DNA of 64,000 bases from Massiliimalia sp050943535 (GCA_050943535.1 JBMNPJ010000012.1:1-64000); one strand, 5' to 3'; positions 15,398 through 25,274 are shown, numbered from the stretch's first letter. Numbers and translations are program-made. The notes: a model not told the origin generated them from the letters alone.

Positions 15398-17632
15398 TTA
15401 GGAAAGAATGTCGTCTAAAGATTGTGGATATTGCGGACTGGTTTCCGCTTCTCCCAATTCGCAGCATTCGTCATACGCTTCCAGAATGGCGCGAATTAAA
15501 CCAGATGCCCCGTTGCCTGCCCCTTCAATCATACAGGAAAGCGCAATGCTTCGGTCTCCGTTGACTGTAAATGCAATAAAGTCATTGTTGGTCTGTGACA
15601 GGCTCAAAGTCTGAGGTGTACCGGTTTTTACCGCTACTTCATAAGGAAGATCTGTTACGTTATTAACCCCAGTGATCTTTGCACCAGCTAAAATCATCCC
15701 CTGTTTAATAGCGCCATAGGTAGAATCATCAATGGTAAATCCTTCATTGGCCACTACAGGTTCTTTGGTGCTCAGTACATTGCCCTGATAATCCTGCACA
15801 CCTTTAATAATATGGGTTTCATACCGCACCCCTTTGTTGGCGATGGTCATCGCTTCGCAAGCCATGCTGATTGGGGTCACCATGGTATTGTTCTGCCCAA
15901 TTGCAGCCTGGACAATGTCCCCTTCTTCCCACTGGCCGCCCAATTTTTCGGTCAGTTCCTTGCTGGCAACTTGTCCCTTGGAGGAACCGATTTCAATCCC
16001 GGTATCCACGCCAAGTCCCATCTGGGTAGCGTATTCATGAATGGTATCAATCCCTAAACGGCGTCCAGTATCATAGAAATAAATGTTACAGGACCACTGA
16101 AGGGCTGTCATGATATTAATCGGACCGCTGTGGTGATCTCGCAGACATTTCGGTAAAAAGTCCGGGTCTCCGCGGTCAGCCCAATACCGGTAGGTTCCAG
16201 TACAGTCAATCAAACTGGTTGGGGTTTCCAGTCCTTCCATCAAAGCGGCAGTTCCCACTACCGGTTTAAAGGAAGAACCCGGAGCATACGTCCCGTACAA
16301 TGCCCGGTTATACATGGGCTTTGCCTCGTCTGTTGCCAATGTGGAATAGTCATTTTTCATCTGATCAATGGAATAGTTGGGGTAGCTGACTGCCGCCAAA
16401 ACCTCACCGGTATTGCAGTCCAGCGCCACTACAGACGCACCGGGCTTGGTTCCCTCCGGCATCGGAGTTTTGGTATAGTTGCCGTTGACCATAAAATCGG
16501 TCAGAATTTCCTGTACCCGTTTTTGGAATTCATAGTCAATGGTCAGCTGAACGGTATTTCCAGCTTTTGCCTCTACATCCGTCTGGGTGGAGATCACATC
16601 CCCCTGAGCATTCTGGGTAATCCGCACGGTTCCGTTTTCTCCCCGGAGTTCCTTTTCCATTAAAGATTCTACCCCAGATTTTCCCACAATATCATTGAGC
16701 TGATAGCCGTCTGCTTTCAGTTCAGCATATTCTTCTGCATAGATTGGACCTACAAATCCAAGCAGATGGCTTGCCACATCTCCGTTTTTATATACTCGGG
16801 TGGTTTCCTGGGCTACATCCACTCCAGGGAACAGATACCCGTGTTCTTTAATATTAATAATCATATCCTCGGAAATATTTTCCGCAAAAGTGTACCGGTT
16901 ATTATAGGAAAATTCTCGTTTTTCCATGCTGTAGCGAACCGCCATAATATCAAAGGCATCCTGTTCACTGTAAACCGGGAATTCATCGGGATTCTGCTGA
17001 ATCAGTTCCCAGCACTGCTCCGCTGTCTGGGTTTCTTCCGAAGAAACAGACAAAGTATCCTGCAGATTTTTCTGCAGTTCTTTTACCTTTTTATCCTGCC
17101 CTTCTGAAAAGACATATTTCCCGTCTTTTTCTTCGATGGGGTAGTCGTTAATCCCATACCGGCTCTTCATCTGGGAAATACAGTTGTCCACAGTAGCGTA
17201 AAGCTGAACATCAATTTTCTTCTTCATGCTGTCCACATCGTCATCTCTGCCCGCCTGGAAAGCATAATTTCCGCCGTTATAGTCAATGGGCAGCTCGTTG
17301 ACCCAAGCCACATTTTCTTCCCGGAACAGCTTGATTAACTGATAAATTGTCTGGTTAAGCTCTTGTTTATCCACAAAGCTCCAGTCAAACACCACATTAA
17401 ACGCCACTTCACTGGTTGCCAACACTCGGCCGTACCGGTCCACAATATCCCCTCGGGAAGCCTGTACAGAATAGGTGCTGGTAGTTTTGGTTACCGCTTC
17501 CTGATAATATTCTTCGCCTTCTACAATCTGAAACTGCATCAGTCTGACACTGGCGGCGGCAAAAATCGCCAAAGTAGTACTGGCCAGAACAATGATGCGA
17601 ACTCTGGAAGAAGATTTTACCGTTTTGCTCAT
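15398..17632 (-). CDS. mrdA: Penicillin-binding protein 2, elongation transpeptidase
   Basis: A class B PBP that cross-links peptidoglycan in the side-wall elongasome with MreBCD and RodA. The 744-residue protein has a single membrane anchor (about 13-34), a PBP dimer/pedestal domain with an insertion rich in charged residues (about 95-240), and a transpeptidase domain. The active-site motifs are S453-S-F-K456, SCN (about residue 515) and KTG (KTGTPQ, near the C-terminus). It follows mreD by 69 bases. No rodA is in the window. The start has a GGGAATGG ribosome binding site. Confidence 0.93.
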   Translation of the reverse strand: MSKTVKSSSRVRIIVLASTTLAIFAAASVRLMQFQIVEGEEYYQEAVTKTTSTYSVQASRGDIVDRYGRVLATSEVAFNVVFDWSFVDKQELNQTIYQLIKLFREENVAWVNELPIDYNGGNYAFQAGRDDDVDSMKKKIDVQLYATVDNCISQMKSRYGINDYPIEEKDGKYVFSEGQDKKVKELQKNLQDTLSVSSEETQTAEQCWELIQQNPDEFPVYSEQDAFDIMAVRYSMEKREFSYNNRYTFAENISEDMIINIKEHGYLFPGVDVAQETTRVYKNGDVASHLLGFVGPIYAEEYAELKADGYQLNDIVGKSGVESLMEKELRGENGTVRITQNAQGDVISTQTDVEAKAGNTVQLTIDYEFQKRVQEILTDFMVNGNYTKTPMPEGTKPGASVVALDCNTGEVLAAVSYPNYSIDQMKNDYSTLATDEAKPMYNRALYGTYAPGSSFKPVVGTAALMEGLETPTSLIDCTGTYRYWADRGDPDFLPKCLRDHHSGPINIMTALQWSCNIYFYDTGRRLGIDTIHEYATQMGLGVDTGIEIGSSKGQVASKELTEKLGGQWEEGDIVQAAIGQNNTMVTPISMACEAMTIANKGVRYETHIIKGVQDYQGNVLSTKEPVVANEGFTIDDSTYGAIKQGMILAGAKITGVNNVTDLPYEVAVKTGTPQTLSLSQTNNDFIAFTVNGDRSIALSCMIEGAGNGASGLIRAILEAYDECCELGEAETSPQYPQSLDDILS

Positions 17633-17701
17633 AGGACATCCATTCCCCTTTCTTACAAAATAACCCCTGATTGAAAAAAATTAAGAATGCGGCCCTGCCG
17701 G

Positions 17702-18229
17702 TCACATTCTTAATGTCTGATTAAAACGTTTTGCCACAGAACGCACCAAATAATATACCGGAACGGTAACCACCGCAGTATACACAATGGTGGGCAGCGT
17801 GTACTTAAGCAAAATGATCCAGCTGTGTTCATATCCCCAAATCAGGTAAAAGAACAAAAAGTCCAAAAGCTGAATCACCAGCATCACGGCACTCACCAGC
17901 AAAAGGGCATTCCACAAATGATTCCGCATCAAGTACATGACCAAAAGTGCCACGCAAATGCAGCAGCACATCAAAATAATGGCACGGAACCCAAACAGTT
18001 TGTTGGCGGAAATATCCCACAGCATTCCGGCAAAAACTCCGTATGTGGCAGCCTCCCGTTCACTTTCAAACAAAGAAAGGCACACTGCAAAAGGCACCAC
18101 CCAAACCGGCTTAATCCCCAAAATCTGAAACAGCATGGGAGTGGTCTGTACAATATAGAAAAGCAGCAAAAGCAAGGCATAGCATACCCACTTCACCCGC
18201 TGCCGTCCTGCCTCGGTTAATTTTTTCAT
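17702..18229 (-). CDS. mreD: Rod shape-determining protein MreD
   Basis: A small membrane protein of 175 residues with about five hydrophobic helices, as usual for MreD, a partner of MreC in the elongasome. The sequence itself is poorly conserved in the family; the call depends on the helix pattern, the motif WVVPFAVCLSLFESE near residue 45, and its place between mreC and mrdA. It starts 17 bases after the mreC stop with AGGGGAAG upstream. Confidence 0.9.
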   Translation of the reverse strand: MKKLTEAGRQRVKWVCYALLLLLFYIVQTTPMLFQILGIKPVWVVPFAVCLSLFESEREAATYGVFAGMLWDISANKLFGFRAIILMCCCICVALLVMYLMRNHLWNALLLVSAVMLVIQLLDFLFFYLIWGYEHSWIILLKYTLPTIVYTAVVTVPVYYLVRSVAKRFNQTLRM

Positions 18230-18246
18230 GCCCGTTTCTTCCCCTT

Positions 18247-19146
18247 TTACTCGGTGGTTTCAGGAACATCCTGTGTCTGGTCGATTCCTTTTCCGTAAAA
18301 GCCTTTAATTACCATAACATTTTGCAGCTTTTGAAAATCGGTAGCTGGTGTAATTTCTGCGTAGTAGGAATGACCATAGGTCTGCATTTTAACTGAACGC
18401 ACTCTGCCGATGACAATTCCTTTGGGATAAATACCACTGGAACCGGAAGTGGCGATCAAGTCCCCTACCTGTACCGGTTCTGTCAAATATTCCATCTTAC
18501 AGAGTCCGCTTTCTGCCAAAGCAATATCCCCTACTACCAAACCCAGCTGTTCCGGCATACTGATGTCATATGCACCTACACCGTCAATCTGAGAGCTGAG
18601 GATGGTTCTCACAGAGGCGGTTCTGGGCCCTACAGCTTCTACAATTCCAACCAAGCTTCCCAGCGTTTCTCCGTCGTTTTCCACTGTGGTAATCACCGGG
18701 TCATACTTATTGACCCCATCCATGGTTCCCACATCGATTTTAAAGGTTTCGTATTTATTATCCGGGTCACGGGAGATGACCATGGCACTGGCAAATTCAT
18801 AATCCGGGTTTTTATCCTTAATATCCAGATATTTTTTCAGCTCTTCATTTTCGCGAACAATATCCTCATAATCCACCAGTTTCTGCCGGTATTCATCCCG
18901 TTCCTCTTTGAGCTCTTCATTTTCCTTCAAGGTCTCATCCACTTCCAGATATTTTCCGAAAAAGTTGGTGGTTCCATTGGAAATTGCCGCCGTTACCTTT
19001 TGAATGGGCACAGTCACATAGCTGAGCAGTTTTTCCGGCATGCTGGCCAATCCGTCTGTTGATGCGGTATAAAGCATAAATCCAAACAAAACCGCAATGA
19101 CGGTAATCAAAATTTTAAACCGCCGGCTTTTAAAAAATTTTTCCAT
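18247..19146 (-). CDS. mreC: Rod shape-determining protein MreC
   Basis: A membrane-anchored periplasm-side scaffold of the elongasome. A basic N-terminus and one membrane helix (about 10-28) are followed by a coiled coil (about 70-110, rich in Glu and Lys with ENEELK repeats) and a two-barrel beta domain carrying DPDNKYETFKID and GVNKYDPVIT. Length, 299 residues, is typical. A terminator-like hairpin lies between mreB and this gene, so its level may be set separately from mreB. Confidence 0.95.
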   Translation of the reverse strand: MEKFFKSRRFKILITVIAVLFGFMLYTASTDGLASMPEKLLSYVTVPIQKVTAAISNGTTNFFGKYLEVDETLKENEELKEERDEYRQKLVDYEDIVRENEELKKYLDIKDKNPDYEFASAMVISRDPDNKYETFKIDVGTMDGVNKYDPVITTVENDGETLGSLVGIVEAVGPRTASVRTILSSQIDGVGAYDISMPEQLGLVVGDIALAESGLCKMEYLTEPVQVGDLIATSGSSGIYPKGIVIGRVRSVKMQTYGHSYYAEITPATDFQKLQNVMVIKGFYGKGIDQTQDVPETTE

Positions 19147-19195
19147 CTGCGGGCAGCCTGCCTCCTCTCGTCAATTCAAAACAATATACGGATAG

Positions 19196-19224
19196 AAAAG
19201 GGGCGGGCAATGCCCGCCCCTTTT
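19196..19224 (-). terminator. Terminator or attenuator between mreB and mreC
   Basis: GGGGCGGGC (19200-19208) pairs perfectly with GCCCGCCCC (19212-19220), a very GC-rich stem with a 3-base loop. On the minus strand TTTTCT follows. It lies in the 84 bases between mreB and mreC, which are normally cotranscribed. Confidence 0.75.
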
Positions 19225-19230
19225 TTGTCA

Positions 19231-20247
19231 TTAATATTTGGAATCGTCTTCCGCCAAAACGTCGCCCAGTTTTTCAAAGTTGTCCAGCACAGCACCGGTG
19301 CCTTTTGCAACACAGTCCAGCGGATCTTCCGCAATGTTAACCGGCATACCGGTTTCTTTGCTGATCAAAACGTCCAGTCCTGCCAGCAGTGCGCCGCCGC
19401 CGGTAAGGGTTACCCCTTTGTCGATAACGTCTGCAGCCAATTCCGGAGGAGTTTTTTCAAAGGTAAAGCGAACTGCTTCCAATACTCTGGAAATTGGTTC
19501 TTCCAGTGCTTCCCGAATTTCCTGAGAAGACACCATAATATTTTCTGGCAGACCATTTAACAGGTTGAGCCCTTTTACTTCCATGGTCAGTTCCTGTTCC
19601 AGAGGATATGCGGAACCGATCTGGATTTTAATGTTTTCTGCAGTTCGTTCCCCGATCATCAGGTTGTATTTTTTCTTAATATAGTCGATGATGGAAGAAT
19701 CAAATTCATCGCCGCCTACCCGAACGGATTTAGAGGTAACAATACCACCCAGAGAGATCACCGCTACTTCGGTAGTACCGCCGCCAATATCCACTACCAT
19801 GCTTCCGCTTGGTTCTTCTACAGCCAGGCCAGCACCGATAGCTGCTGCCATTGGTTCTTCAATAATGCTTACTTTTTTAGCCCCTGCATTTAAAGTAGCT
19901 TCTTTTACTGCACGGCGTTCTACTGCAGTAACTCCGGAAGGAATACAGATAACTACTCTTGGTTTTGCCCAAGTGGTTTTGCCCACTGCACGGCGGATAA
20001 ATTCCTGCAGCATGCAGGTAGTAATATCAAAGTCAGCGATTACGCCATCTTTCAGCGGACGTTCTGCACGGATAGAACCAGGAGTACGGCCAATCATATC
20101 TTTGGCATCCTGACCTACGCTTTTTACTGTATTATTTTTATGGTCAACCGCAACCACGCTGGGTTCCCGGATAATAATTCCTTTCCCTTTCATGTATACC
20201 AGGGTATTTGCTGTACCCAGGTCAATTCCAATATCTCTAGAAAACAT
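19231..20247 (-). CDS. mreB: Rod shape-determining actin MreB
   Basis: A bacterial actin that forms membrane-bound filaments guiding side-wall synthesis. The 338-residue protein has the actin phosphate-binding loops GIDLGTANT (residues 7-15) and VVDIGGGTTEVAV, the adenosine motif GGGALL, and an N-terminal amphipathic start (MFSRDIGI). The ATG at 20247 is preferred over one ten codons upstream because AAAGGGG lies before it. It leads mreC, mreD and mrdA. Confidence 0.97.
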   Translation of the reverse strand: MFSRDIGIDLGTANTLVYMKGKGIIIREPSVVAVDHKNNTVKSVGQDAKDMIGRTPGSIRAERPLKDGVIADFDITTCMLQEFIRRAVGKTTWAKPRVVICIPSGVTAVERRAVKEATLNAGAKKVSIIEEPMAAAIGAGLAVEEPSGSMVVDIGGGTTEVAVISLGGIVTSKSVRVGGDEFDSSIIDYIKKKYNLMIGERTAENIKIQIGSAYPLEQELTMEVKGLNLLNGLPENIMVSSQEIREALEEPISRVLEAVRFTFEKTPPELAADVIDKGVTLTGGGALLAGLDVLISKETGMPVNIAEDPLDCVAKGTGAVLDNFEKLGDVLAEDDSKY

Positions 20248-20357
20248 TCTTTTTTCCCCTTTCAAAAACCGTCTCAAACAGACGCAAAAACATTTTTAAC
20301 CATTCTTTATTATAACCGTTTCCAGCGCCTTACACAATAGAAAAACCAAATTTTTCA

Positions 20358-20915
20358 TCAATATTTATAGTTTTGTAATACTTTCCTCAAAGCTTGAATG
20401 GGCAGCCCCACTACATTGTGAAAATCTCCGTGAATGCTTTCCACAAACACTCCGGCGTATCCCTGGATTCCATAAGCTCCCGCTTTGTCAAACGGCTCCC
20501 CTGTTCCCAGATACCACTGAATGTCCGATTCGCTCAAAGGCATAAACCGCACTTTGGTGGTCTTGTGAAACACAGATTTTTTCTTCCCGTCCATGACACA
20601 CACGCCGGTAATCACCCGGTGGGTTTTTCCGGAAAGCCCTTTCAACATCTCTTTTGCCTGTTTTTCGTCTTCAGGGATTCCAAACACCTGGTTATCAGGA
20701 GATACCACAATGGTGTCGCATCCAATGACCACACTGTCCGGATACTGTTCCCATACGGTCCGGGCTTTGCCTTCCGCCAGGCGGCGCACCAGTTTTTCCG
20801 GAATGGGTTCCTGCACTGCCCGCTCGTCAAAGTCGGATGGCACTGCCTGAAAATCCGGAGTAATCCTTTGGAGCAATTCCTGTCTCCGGGGAGACCGGGA
20901 CGCTAAAATTAACAT
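20358..20915 (-). CDS. maf: Maf nucleoside triphosphate pyrophosphatase
   Basis: A Maf/YhdE-type enzyme that hydrolyses non-standard or modified nucleoside triphosphates (dTTP/UTP class) and is linked to septum formation. The start motif ASRSPRRQELL is the family signature, followed by SDFDERAV, DTIVV and the conserved TGEPFDKAGAYGIQGYA near the C-terminus. At 185 residues it is a complete protein. It lies upstream of mreB in the usual Firmicute order. Confidence 0.95.
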   Translation of the reverse strand: MLILASRSPRRQELLQRITPDFQAVPSDFDERAVQEPIPEKLVRRLAEGKARTVWEQYPDSVVIGCDTIVVSPDNQVFGIPEDEKQAKEMLKGLSGKTHRVITGVCVMDGKKKSVFHKTTKVRFMPLSESDIQWYLGTGEPFDKAGAYGIQGYAGVFVESIHGDFHNVVGLPIQALRKVLQNYKY

Positions 20916-20939
20916 ACTTTTAAAACATCCTTTCTCAGG

Positions 20940-21209
20940 TCAAATTCCTTTGCCCACTTTTGCGTAAAACACCAGGGAAATAATGACACAGATTAAAATT
21001 GCCAGATTCATCTGCACAGAAAATCCAAATGACAAGGTGACCACTGCCAAGTCAATACTCACCGGATTGGGTACCCCAATCCCAATGGTTTTTCCCCAGG
21101 TCAGGAAGGATAAAAACGGAACTTTCTGCGCAATCTCCGTCAAAATACTCCCCAGAAAAATCCCGGTGAACAAAAACAGTGTAAAAATCAGTCCTTTTTT
21201 AAATCCCAT
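20940..21209 (-). CDS. DUF4321 small membrane protein
   Basis: An 89-residue protein with two predicted membrane helices (about 5-24 and 62-83) and an intervening GKTIGIGVPNPVSIDL segment. It fits DUF4321, a family found next to maf and mre genes in Clostridia; the function is unknown. A GAGGGCG ribosome binding site precedes the ATG. It lies 24 bases upstream of maf on the same strand, suggesting cotranscription with the cell-shape genes. Confidence 0.82.
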   Translation of the reverse strand: MGFKKGLIFTLFLFTGIFLGSILTEIAQKVPFLSFLTWGKTIGIGVPNPVSIDLAVVTLSFGFSVQMNLAILICVIISLVFYAKVGKGI

Positions 21210-21233
21210 TCATTTCGCCCTCTTTCTGTTTTT

Positions 21234-21698
21234 TCATGATTCCTCTTTTTGAGCCGAAATTCCGCTGGAACCAAATCCGCCTGTCCCCCGAAGGGTCTCG
21301 TCCAGCTCGTCCGCTTCTTCCAACTCCGGCAGATATACCGGTGCCAGCACCATCTGGGCAATTCGGTCTCCCGGATGCACAGTAAAAGCTGCTTGACCAC
21401 TGTTTTTTAAGGGAACCCGAAGTTCTCCCCGATAATCGCTGTCCACAACGCCCACACAGTTGGCCGGCGCAATGGAATGCTTGGATGCCAGCCCGCTCCG
21501 AGCATAAATAAACGCTGCCCATTCTCTATGGGGAATCGCAATGGCTATCCCTGTCCCAATCAAAACAGTCTCTCCCGGCAGAATCACCTGATCCTGTTCC
21601 AGACAGGCGCACAGGTCATATCCTGCGCTGCCTTCCGTTGCCCGTTTGGGGATGACTGCCTTTGGATGCAGCCGCTTTACTTTTATTGTTTCTATCAT
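21234..21698 (-). CDS. dut: dUTP diphosphatase
   Basis: Hydrolyses dUTP to dUMP, keeping uracil out of DNA and supplying dTMP synthesis. The trimeric-type family motifs are all present: RSGLASKHSI, GVVDSDYRGE, GDRIAQMVL and the C-terminal GTGGFGSSG that closes over the active site. Length is 154 residues. The ATG at 21698 is chosen because homology begins there (IETIKVKRL) and AGGGATCG precedes it; the longer frame overlaps the U32 gene. It is 28 bases downstream of the U32 gene. Confidence 0.95.
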   Translation of the reverse strand: MIETIKVKRLHPKAVIPKRATEGSAGYDLCACLEQDQVILPGETVLIGTGIAIAIPHREWAAFIYARSGLASKHSIAPANCVGVVDSDYRGELRVPLKNSGQAAFTVHPGDRIAQMVLAPVYLPELEEADELDETLRGTGGFGSSGISAQKEES

Positions 21699-21726
21699 GA
21701 ATTCGATCCCTTTCCTGTTTTCTGTC

Positions 21727-23787
21727 TTACCGTACCCCCCGGTAATATAATCCCCGGGTATAATTCCCTTCCGGTTTTTCTCCAATCCGGTACCGCCGAA
21801 GGATTTCTTCACACTGCTTTGCTGTTTCCGTGGTAAAATAGAGCACCCCAAAATCCATGTGGGAAAACTCATTTAACCGGTCGGAAAGCTCCATCGGGGT
21901 GCAGTTGAGCACCTCACTGTACCGCCGCTGACAGCAAACCACCGGAAACTCATTGCCAAGGCGGTCTGTCAAACTGCTCTGGGAACGGCATTCTCCGCAG
22001 CTGCGGTAACGCTTCACCGGACAGTTTCTCACTACCATCAGCGGAAGACGCCCATAAACCATCATCCCCAAAGGCATGTCCGGCTGGGGAGAAATCTGGC
22101 CAATTCTGCCCGCTGTCAATTCTACTGACAGCATAGTTTCTTTCAGTCCCAGCTGAGCGTAACATTCTGCGCTGAGGGTATTGGCTATATTCAAAAAACT
22201 GCTTCCGGAGAGAGTGAATCCCAAACGGTTTCCTATGGAAATATGAGCTGGGTTAGAAACCCACAGCCGGGAAAATCCCGCCGCTTTCAGTTCTTTTAAA
22301 AGTTCTGTCTGAGCTTCTTCCCGCCCAAACAAAATTCGGTCTGGTTCTATGATAATTTTTTCCCGGTAATCCAACAGACGGGAAAGATCCTTTTTCACTT
22401 CATCTGCCGGCAGATAACAAGCTTCCAGCTGTTCCAGCATCTGTGTTGTAACCTGCTCCGCTGTGCGAAATCTTGCCCGCAGTTTCATCTGACGAGGCAT
22501 TCTGGAACGTGGCGTTTTTATTTCTACGGAAGTGTATTCCCAGTGAGGTTCCCGACACCGAAGCTCCATCAGCTGTTCCACTGCCTGACGGCGCATTTCA
22601 TTGAGTTTGGATTTTGGCAGAATCAGCCCGTCTTCCATCTGCACTGTAAAGGATGCCAGGTAATAAGGGGTTCCACCCAGTTTTCCCAAAGATTCCTCTG
22701 CCATTTCCCGGGTGGTAGGTTTATTTCTGGCCTCCTCCGGAGTTTCTCCTTCTATAGAAACTTGATTTCCGTTTTCCTTAACAGTCAGCTTTGCAGGCTG
22801 TCCCCGTTTCATGGAAAACTCCATCCGGACGCCAAACCGGGGTTCTTCTTTATGATAGGTTTCCCGAAGCTGTGCCAGCACCTGAGGGGTGGCGGCAGTA
22901 ACGTCTTCCTTACTCCGAAAGCCAAACATATCCCCCTGAATCCGATTCAATAAATAACCATCTGTAAAACCGCTTCTTGAAAATACAGAACGTAATTGAT
23001 TAAAATCCGGTTTTTCCCCTAAATTCAACCCATGATACGCCTTGGAAGCTGCCGCCACATATTCCGGACGTTTCATCCGTCCCTCGATTTTCAGGGAAGT
23101 AACGCCAATCTGCTCCAGCTTTTCAAACTGTCCTGCGGCACAAAGGTCTTTTAAAGACAGGTCATACCGCTCTCCAGATGGATTTTTTTCTACAGAAAAC
23201 GGAAGACGACAGGTTCCGGCACAGCTGCCTCGGTTTCCGCTTCTGCCCCCAATGGCGGCACTCATATAGCACTGACCGGATACGCACATGCAAAGCGCCC
23301 CGTGGGCAAATACTTCTACCTCAATGTCCACCTGCTCAATAATTTCGCGGATTTCTTCTAAGGTCATTTCCCTTGCCAGTACTACCCGCTTGATCCCCAG
23401 CTGTTTCATCAGCCGGGCTCCTTCTACTGTGTGAACGCTCATCTGGGTAGAGCCATGCACCCGAAACTGGGGACAGATTTTCCGCACCATAGACAGTACC
23501 CCAAAATCCTGCACAATCAGGGCATCCACCTGCAAACGACAGGCCGTTTGTATAGTTTCCTGCAAATCTTCCATTTCGTCGTCAAACACCAATGTATTTA
23601 AGGTCTGGTATACTTTGACCCCGCGCTGATGACAAAAATCCACTGCTTTTTTTAACACTGTTTCATCAAAATTTTCAGCAGACTGGCGGGCGTTAAACTT
23701 CTGCTGTCCCAAATAGACTGCATCCGCTCCGTTAAATACCGCCGCTTCTACCGCCTCGTAACCGCCTGCAGGCGCTAAAATCTCCAT
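21727..23787 (-). CDS. U32 family protein with DUF3656 (RlhA-type)
   Basis: A 686-residue protein of the U32 'peptidase' family. The N-terminal half (to about 300) is a TIM-barrel-like U32 domain with LAPAGG, NGADAVYLG and the conserved Cys cluster in CMCVSGQCYMS and NRGSCAGTC. The C-terminal half holds the DUF3656 segment. Members of this group (RlhA, TrhP) are known to hydroxylate rRNA or tRNA cytidine/uridine, so an RNA-modifying role is more likely than proteolysis; that is inferred. It sits between zapA and dut, a common Firmicute order. Confidence 0.9.
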   Translation of the reverse strand: MEILAPAGGYEAVEAAVFNGADAVYLGQQKFNARQSAENFDETVLKKAVDFCHQRGVKVYQTLNTLVFDDEMEDLQETIQTACRLQVDALIVQDFGVLSMVRKICPQFRVHGSTQMSVHTVEGARLMKQLGIKRVVLAREMTLEEIREIIEQVDIEVEVFAHGALCMCVSGQCYMSAAIGGRSGNRGSCAGTCRLPFSVEKNPSGERYDLSLKDLCAAGQFEKLEQIGVTSLKIEGRMKRPEYVAAASKAYHGLNLGEKPDFNQLRSVFSRSGFTDGYLLNRIQGDMFGFRSKEDVTAATPQVLAQLRETYHKEEPRFGVRMEFSMKRGQPAKLTVKENGNQVSIEGETPEEARNKPTTREMAEESLGKLGGTPYYLASFTVQMEDGLILPKSKLNEMRRQAVEQLMELRCREPHWEYTSVEIKTPRSRMPRQMKLRARFRTAEQVTTQMLEQLEACYLPADEVKKDLSRLLDYREKIIIEPDRILFGREEAQTELLKELKAAGFSRLWVSNPAHISIGNRLGFTLSGSSFLNIANTLSAECYAQLGLKETMLSVELTAGRIGQISPQPDMPLGMMVYGRLPLMVVRNCPVKRYRSCGECRSQSSLTDRLGNEFPVVCCQRRYSEVLNCTPMELSDRLNEFSHMDFGVLYFTTETAKQCEEILRRYRIGEKPEGNYTRGLYYRGVR

Positions 23788-23888
23788 GAATGTAATCCTT
23801 TCTGTTTTTACAAAAACTCGTCTCTGACAGAAAAGGTGTCTGCTCTGTTATAAAAGCAGCCACCTTTTTCCATTTCATCCGTCTTAAT

Positions 23889-24257
23889 TTAATTGTCGAT
23901 TGCTTCTTTTAAAGAGTAGAGTTCCAACTCGTTTTTCAGTGACTTATTTTCACTTTCCAGCGCCTCGATCTTTTTTTCTAAAAGATCAGCCCGGTCGTTG
24001 GCACGGTTGGCTTCATCAATATAGTCCTTAATCTGAAAGCGAAGGTTATCCGTATCGGTACCCATTTTTTCCTTTTCATCCAGAATATCCATGGCAGCCA
24101 ATACACAGGCGCTGGTCAAAGACAGTGCCTGATCGGAAGTCATAATTTCTTTCATTTTCCGGTCCAACTGACGCGCAAGCCCTACTACATATTTTTCTTC
24201 TTCTTCTGTTTGAAAGACATAGTCTTTTCCAGCAATCATGACCCTTACTCGATTCAT
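23889..24257 (-). CDS. zapA: Cell division protein ZapA
   Basis: A small FtsZ-binding protein that bundles division filaments. The 122 residues begin with the ZapA domain (VMIAGKDYVFQTEEEEKYV, LARQLDRKM) and end in a long coiled coil (about 75-115, IEALESENKSLKNEL). The ATG at 24257 is chosen because the domain starts there and AAAGGA precedes it. It is the first gene of the minus-strand block, about 100 bases ahead of the U32 gene. Confidence 0.92.
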   Translation of the reverse strand: MNRVRVMIAGKDYVFQTEEEEKYVVGLARQLDRKMKEIMTSDQALSLTSACVLAAMDILDEKEKMGTDTDNLRFQIKDYIDEANRANDRADLLEKKIEALESENKSLKNELELYSLKEAIDN

Positions 24258-24488
24258 GCTGTTTCGTTCCTTTCTGACCGGAGAAAAATCCCACAAATTT
24301 GTTTGTCCGCCCAAGTTTTTGGGCAAACTGGTTTAGTCTTATTATAATATGAAACGCGGTTGGATTCAAGTGTCTTTCCATGGCATTTTTAAAAAGATTT
24401 GCAATGAACGTCTGCCGGTGGTAAAATAAGTTGAACCCTTTCCAGCGTCTCTGACTGCTTGATTGGCAAGAAAGGGGTTTTATCAGTT

Positions 24489-25250
24489 ATGAAATTATCC
24501 AGACCAGCCTTGGGACGTATTGCGCTCATTGATGAGATACGGGGATTTTCCATTTTGTGCATGATCCTGTACCACGGAGTATATGATTTTCTAATGCTTT
24601 TTCCCGTATCCTTTCCGTTCTTTTACAGTGGGTTTGTCAATGGATTGCGAACATTTTTTGCTGGAGTTTTTATCTTTATTTCTGGCACTGCCTGCCGTTT
24701 TTCCCGCAACAACCTAAAGCGAGGAATCCTGTGTTTGGGCTGCGGGCTGATTATGACCATTGCCACCGCATTGGTCATCCCGGAAGAAACCATTGTATTT
24801 GGAATCCTGCATATGCTGGGCACCAGCATGATCATCTTTGCTGTTATACGCCCGTTATGGGACAAGCTCCCCCGGATTTTTGCGCTGATACTCAGTGTTT
24901 TTTTATTTCTGTTCACCTGGAACCTGTCCAAAGGGTTTGTGGGGATTGCTCCTTTTTTCCAAATCCCTCTGCCAGATGCCTGGTACCAGTCAAATTGGCT
25001 GAGCCCCTTGGGAATTTATAATCCCCGTACCTTTTCTTCCGGAGATTACTTTGCCCTGTTCCCATGGCTTTTTCTGTTTCTCGCCGGGTCTGTGTGCGGC
25101 GACTGGATTCAAAAGCATCAGGCGCCTCACTGGGTTTACCGTTCTCACTCCCGGTTTTTAGCCGCCACAGGAAGATACACCCTATATATTTATCTCATTC
25201 ACCAGCCCATTATTTTCGGGTTATTACTGCTGATCCGAAATTTATTTTAA
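24489..25250 (+). CDS. DUF1624/HGSNAT-like membrane acyltransferase family
   Basis: A 253-residue integral membrane protein with about seven to eight helices. It resembles the DUF1624 family (COG3503; heparan-alpha-glucosaminide N-acetyltransferase catalytic domain) with the signature IDEIRGFSILCMILYH at residues 13-28 and GILHMLGTSM later. Members are thought to acylate cell-surface sugars, but the bacterial substrate is unknown. The ATG at 24489 is fixed by AAAGGGG; the longer frame starts before it. It is divergent from zapA and 24 bases ahead of the chromate transporter genes. Confidence 0.8.
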   Translation: MKLSRPALGRIALIDEIRGFSILCMILYHGVYDFLMLFPVSFPFFYSGFVNGLRTFFAGVFIFISGTACRFSRNNLKRGILCLGCGLIMTIATALVIPEETIVFGILHMLGTSMIIFAVIRPLWDKLPRIFALILSVFLFLFTWNLSKGFVGIAPFFQIPLPDAWYQSNWLSPLGIYNPRTFSSGDYFALFPWLFLFLAGSVCGDWIQKHQAPHWVYRSHSRFLAATGRYTLYIYLIHQPIIFGLLLLIRNLF

Positions 25251-25274
25251 ATTTGATGCAGAAAGGAAGTTTTT

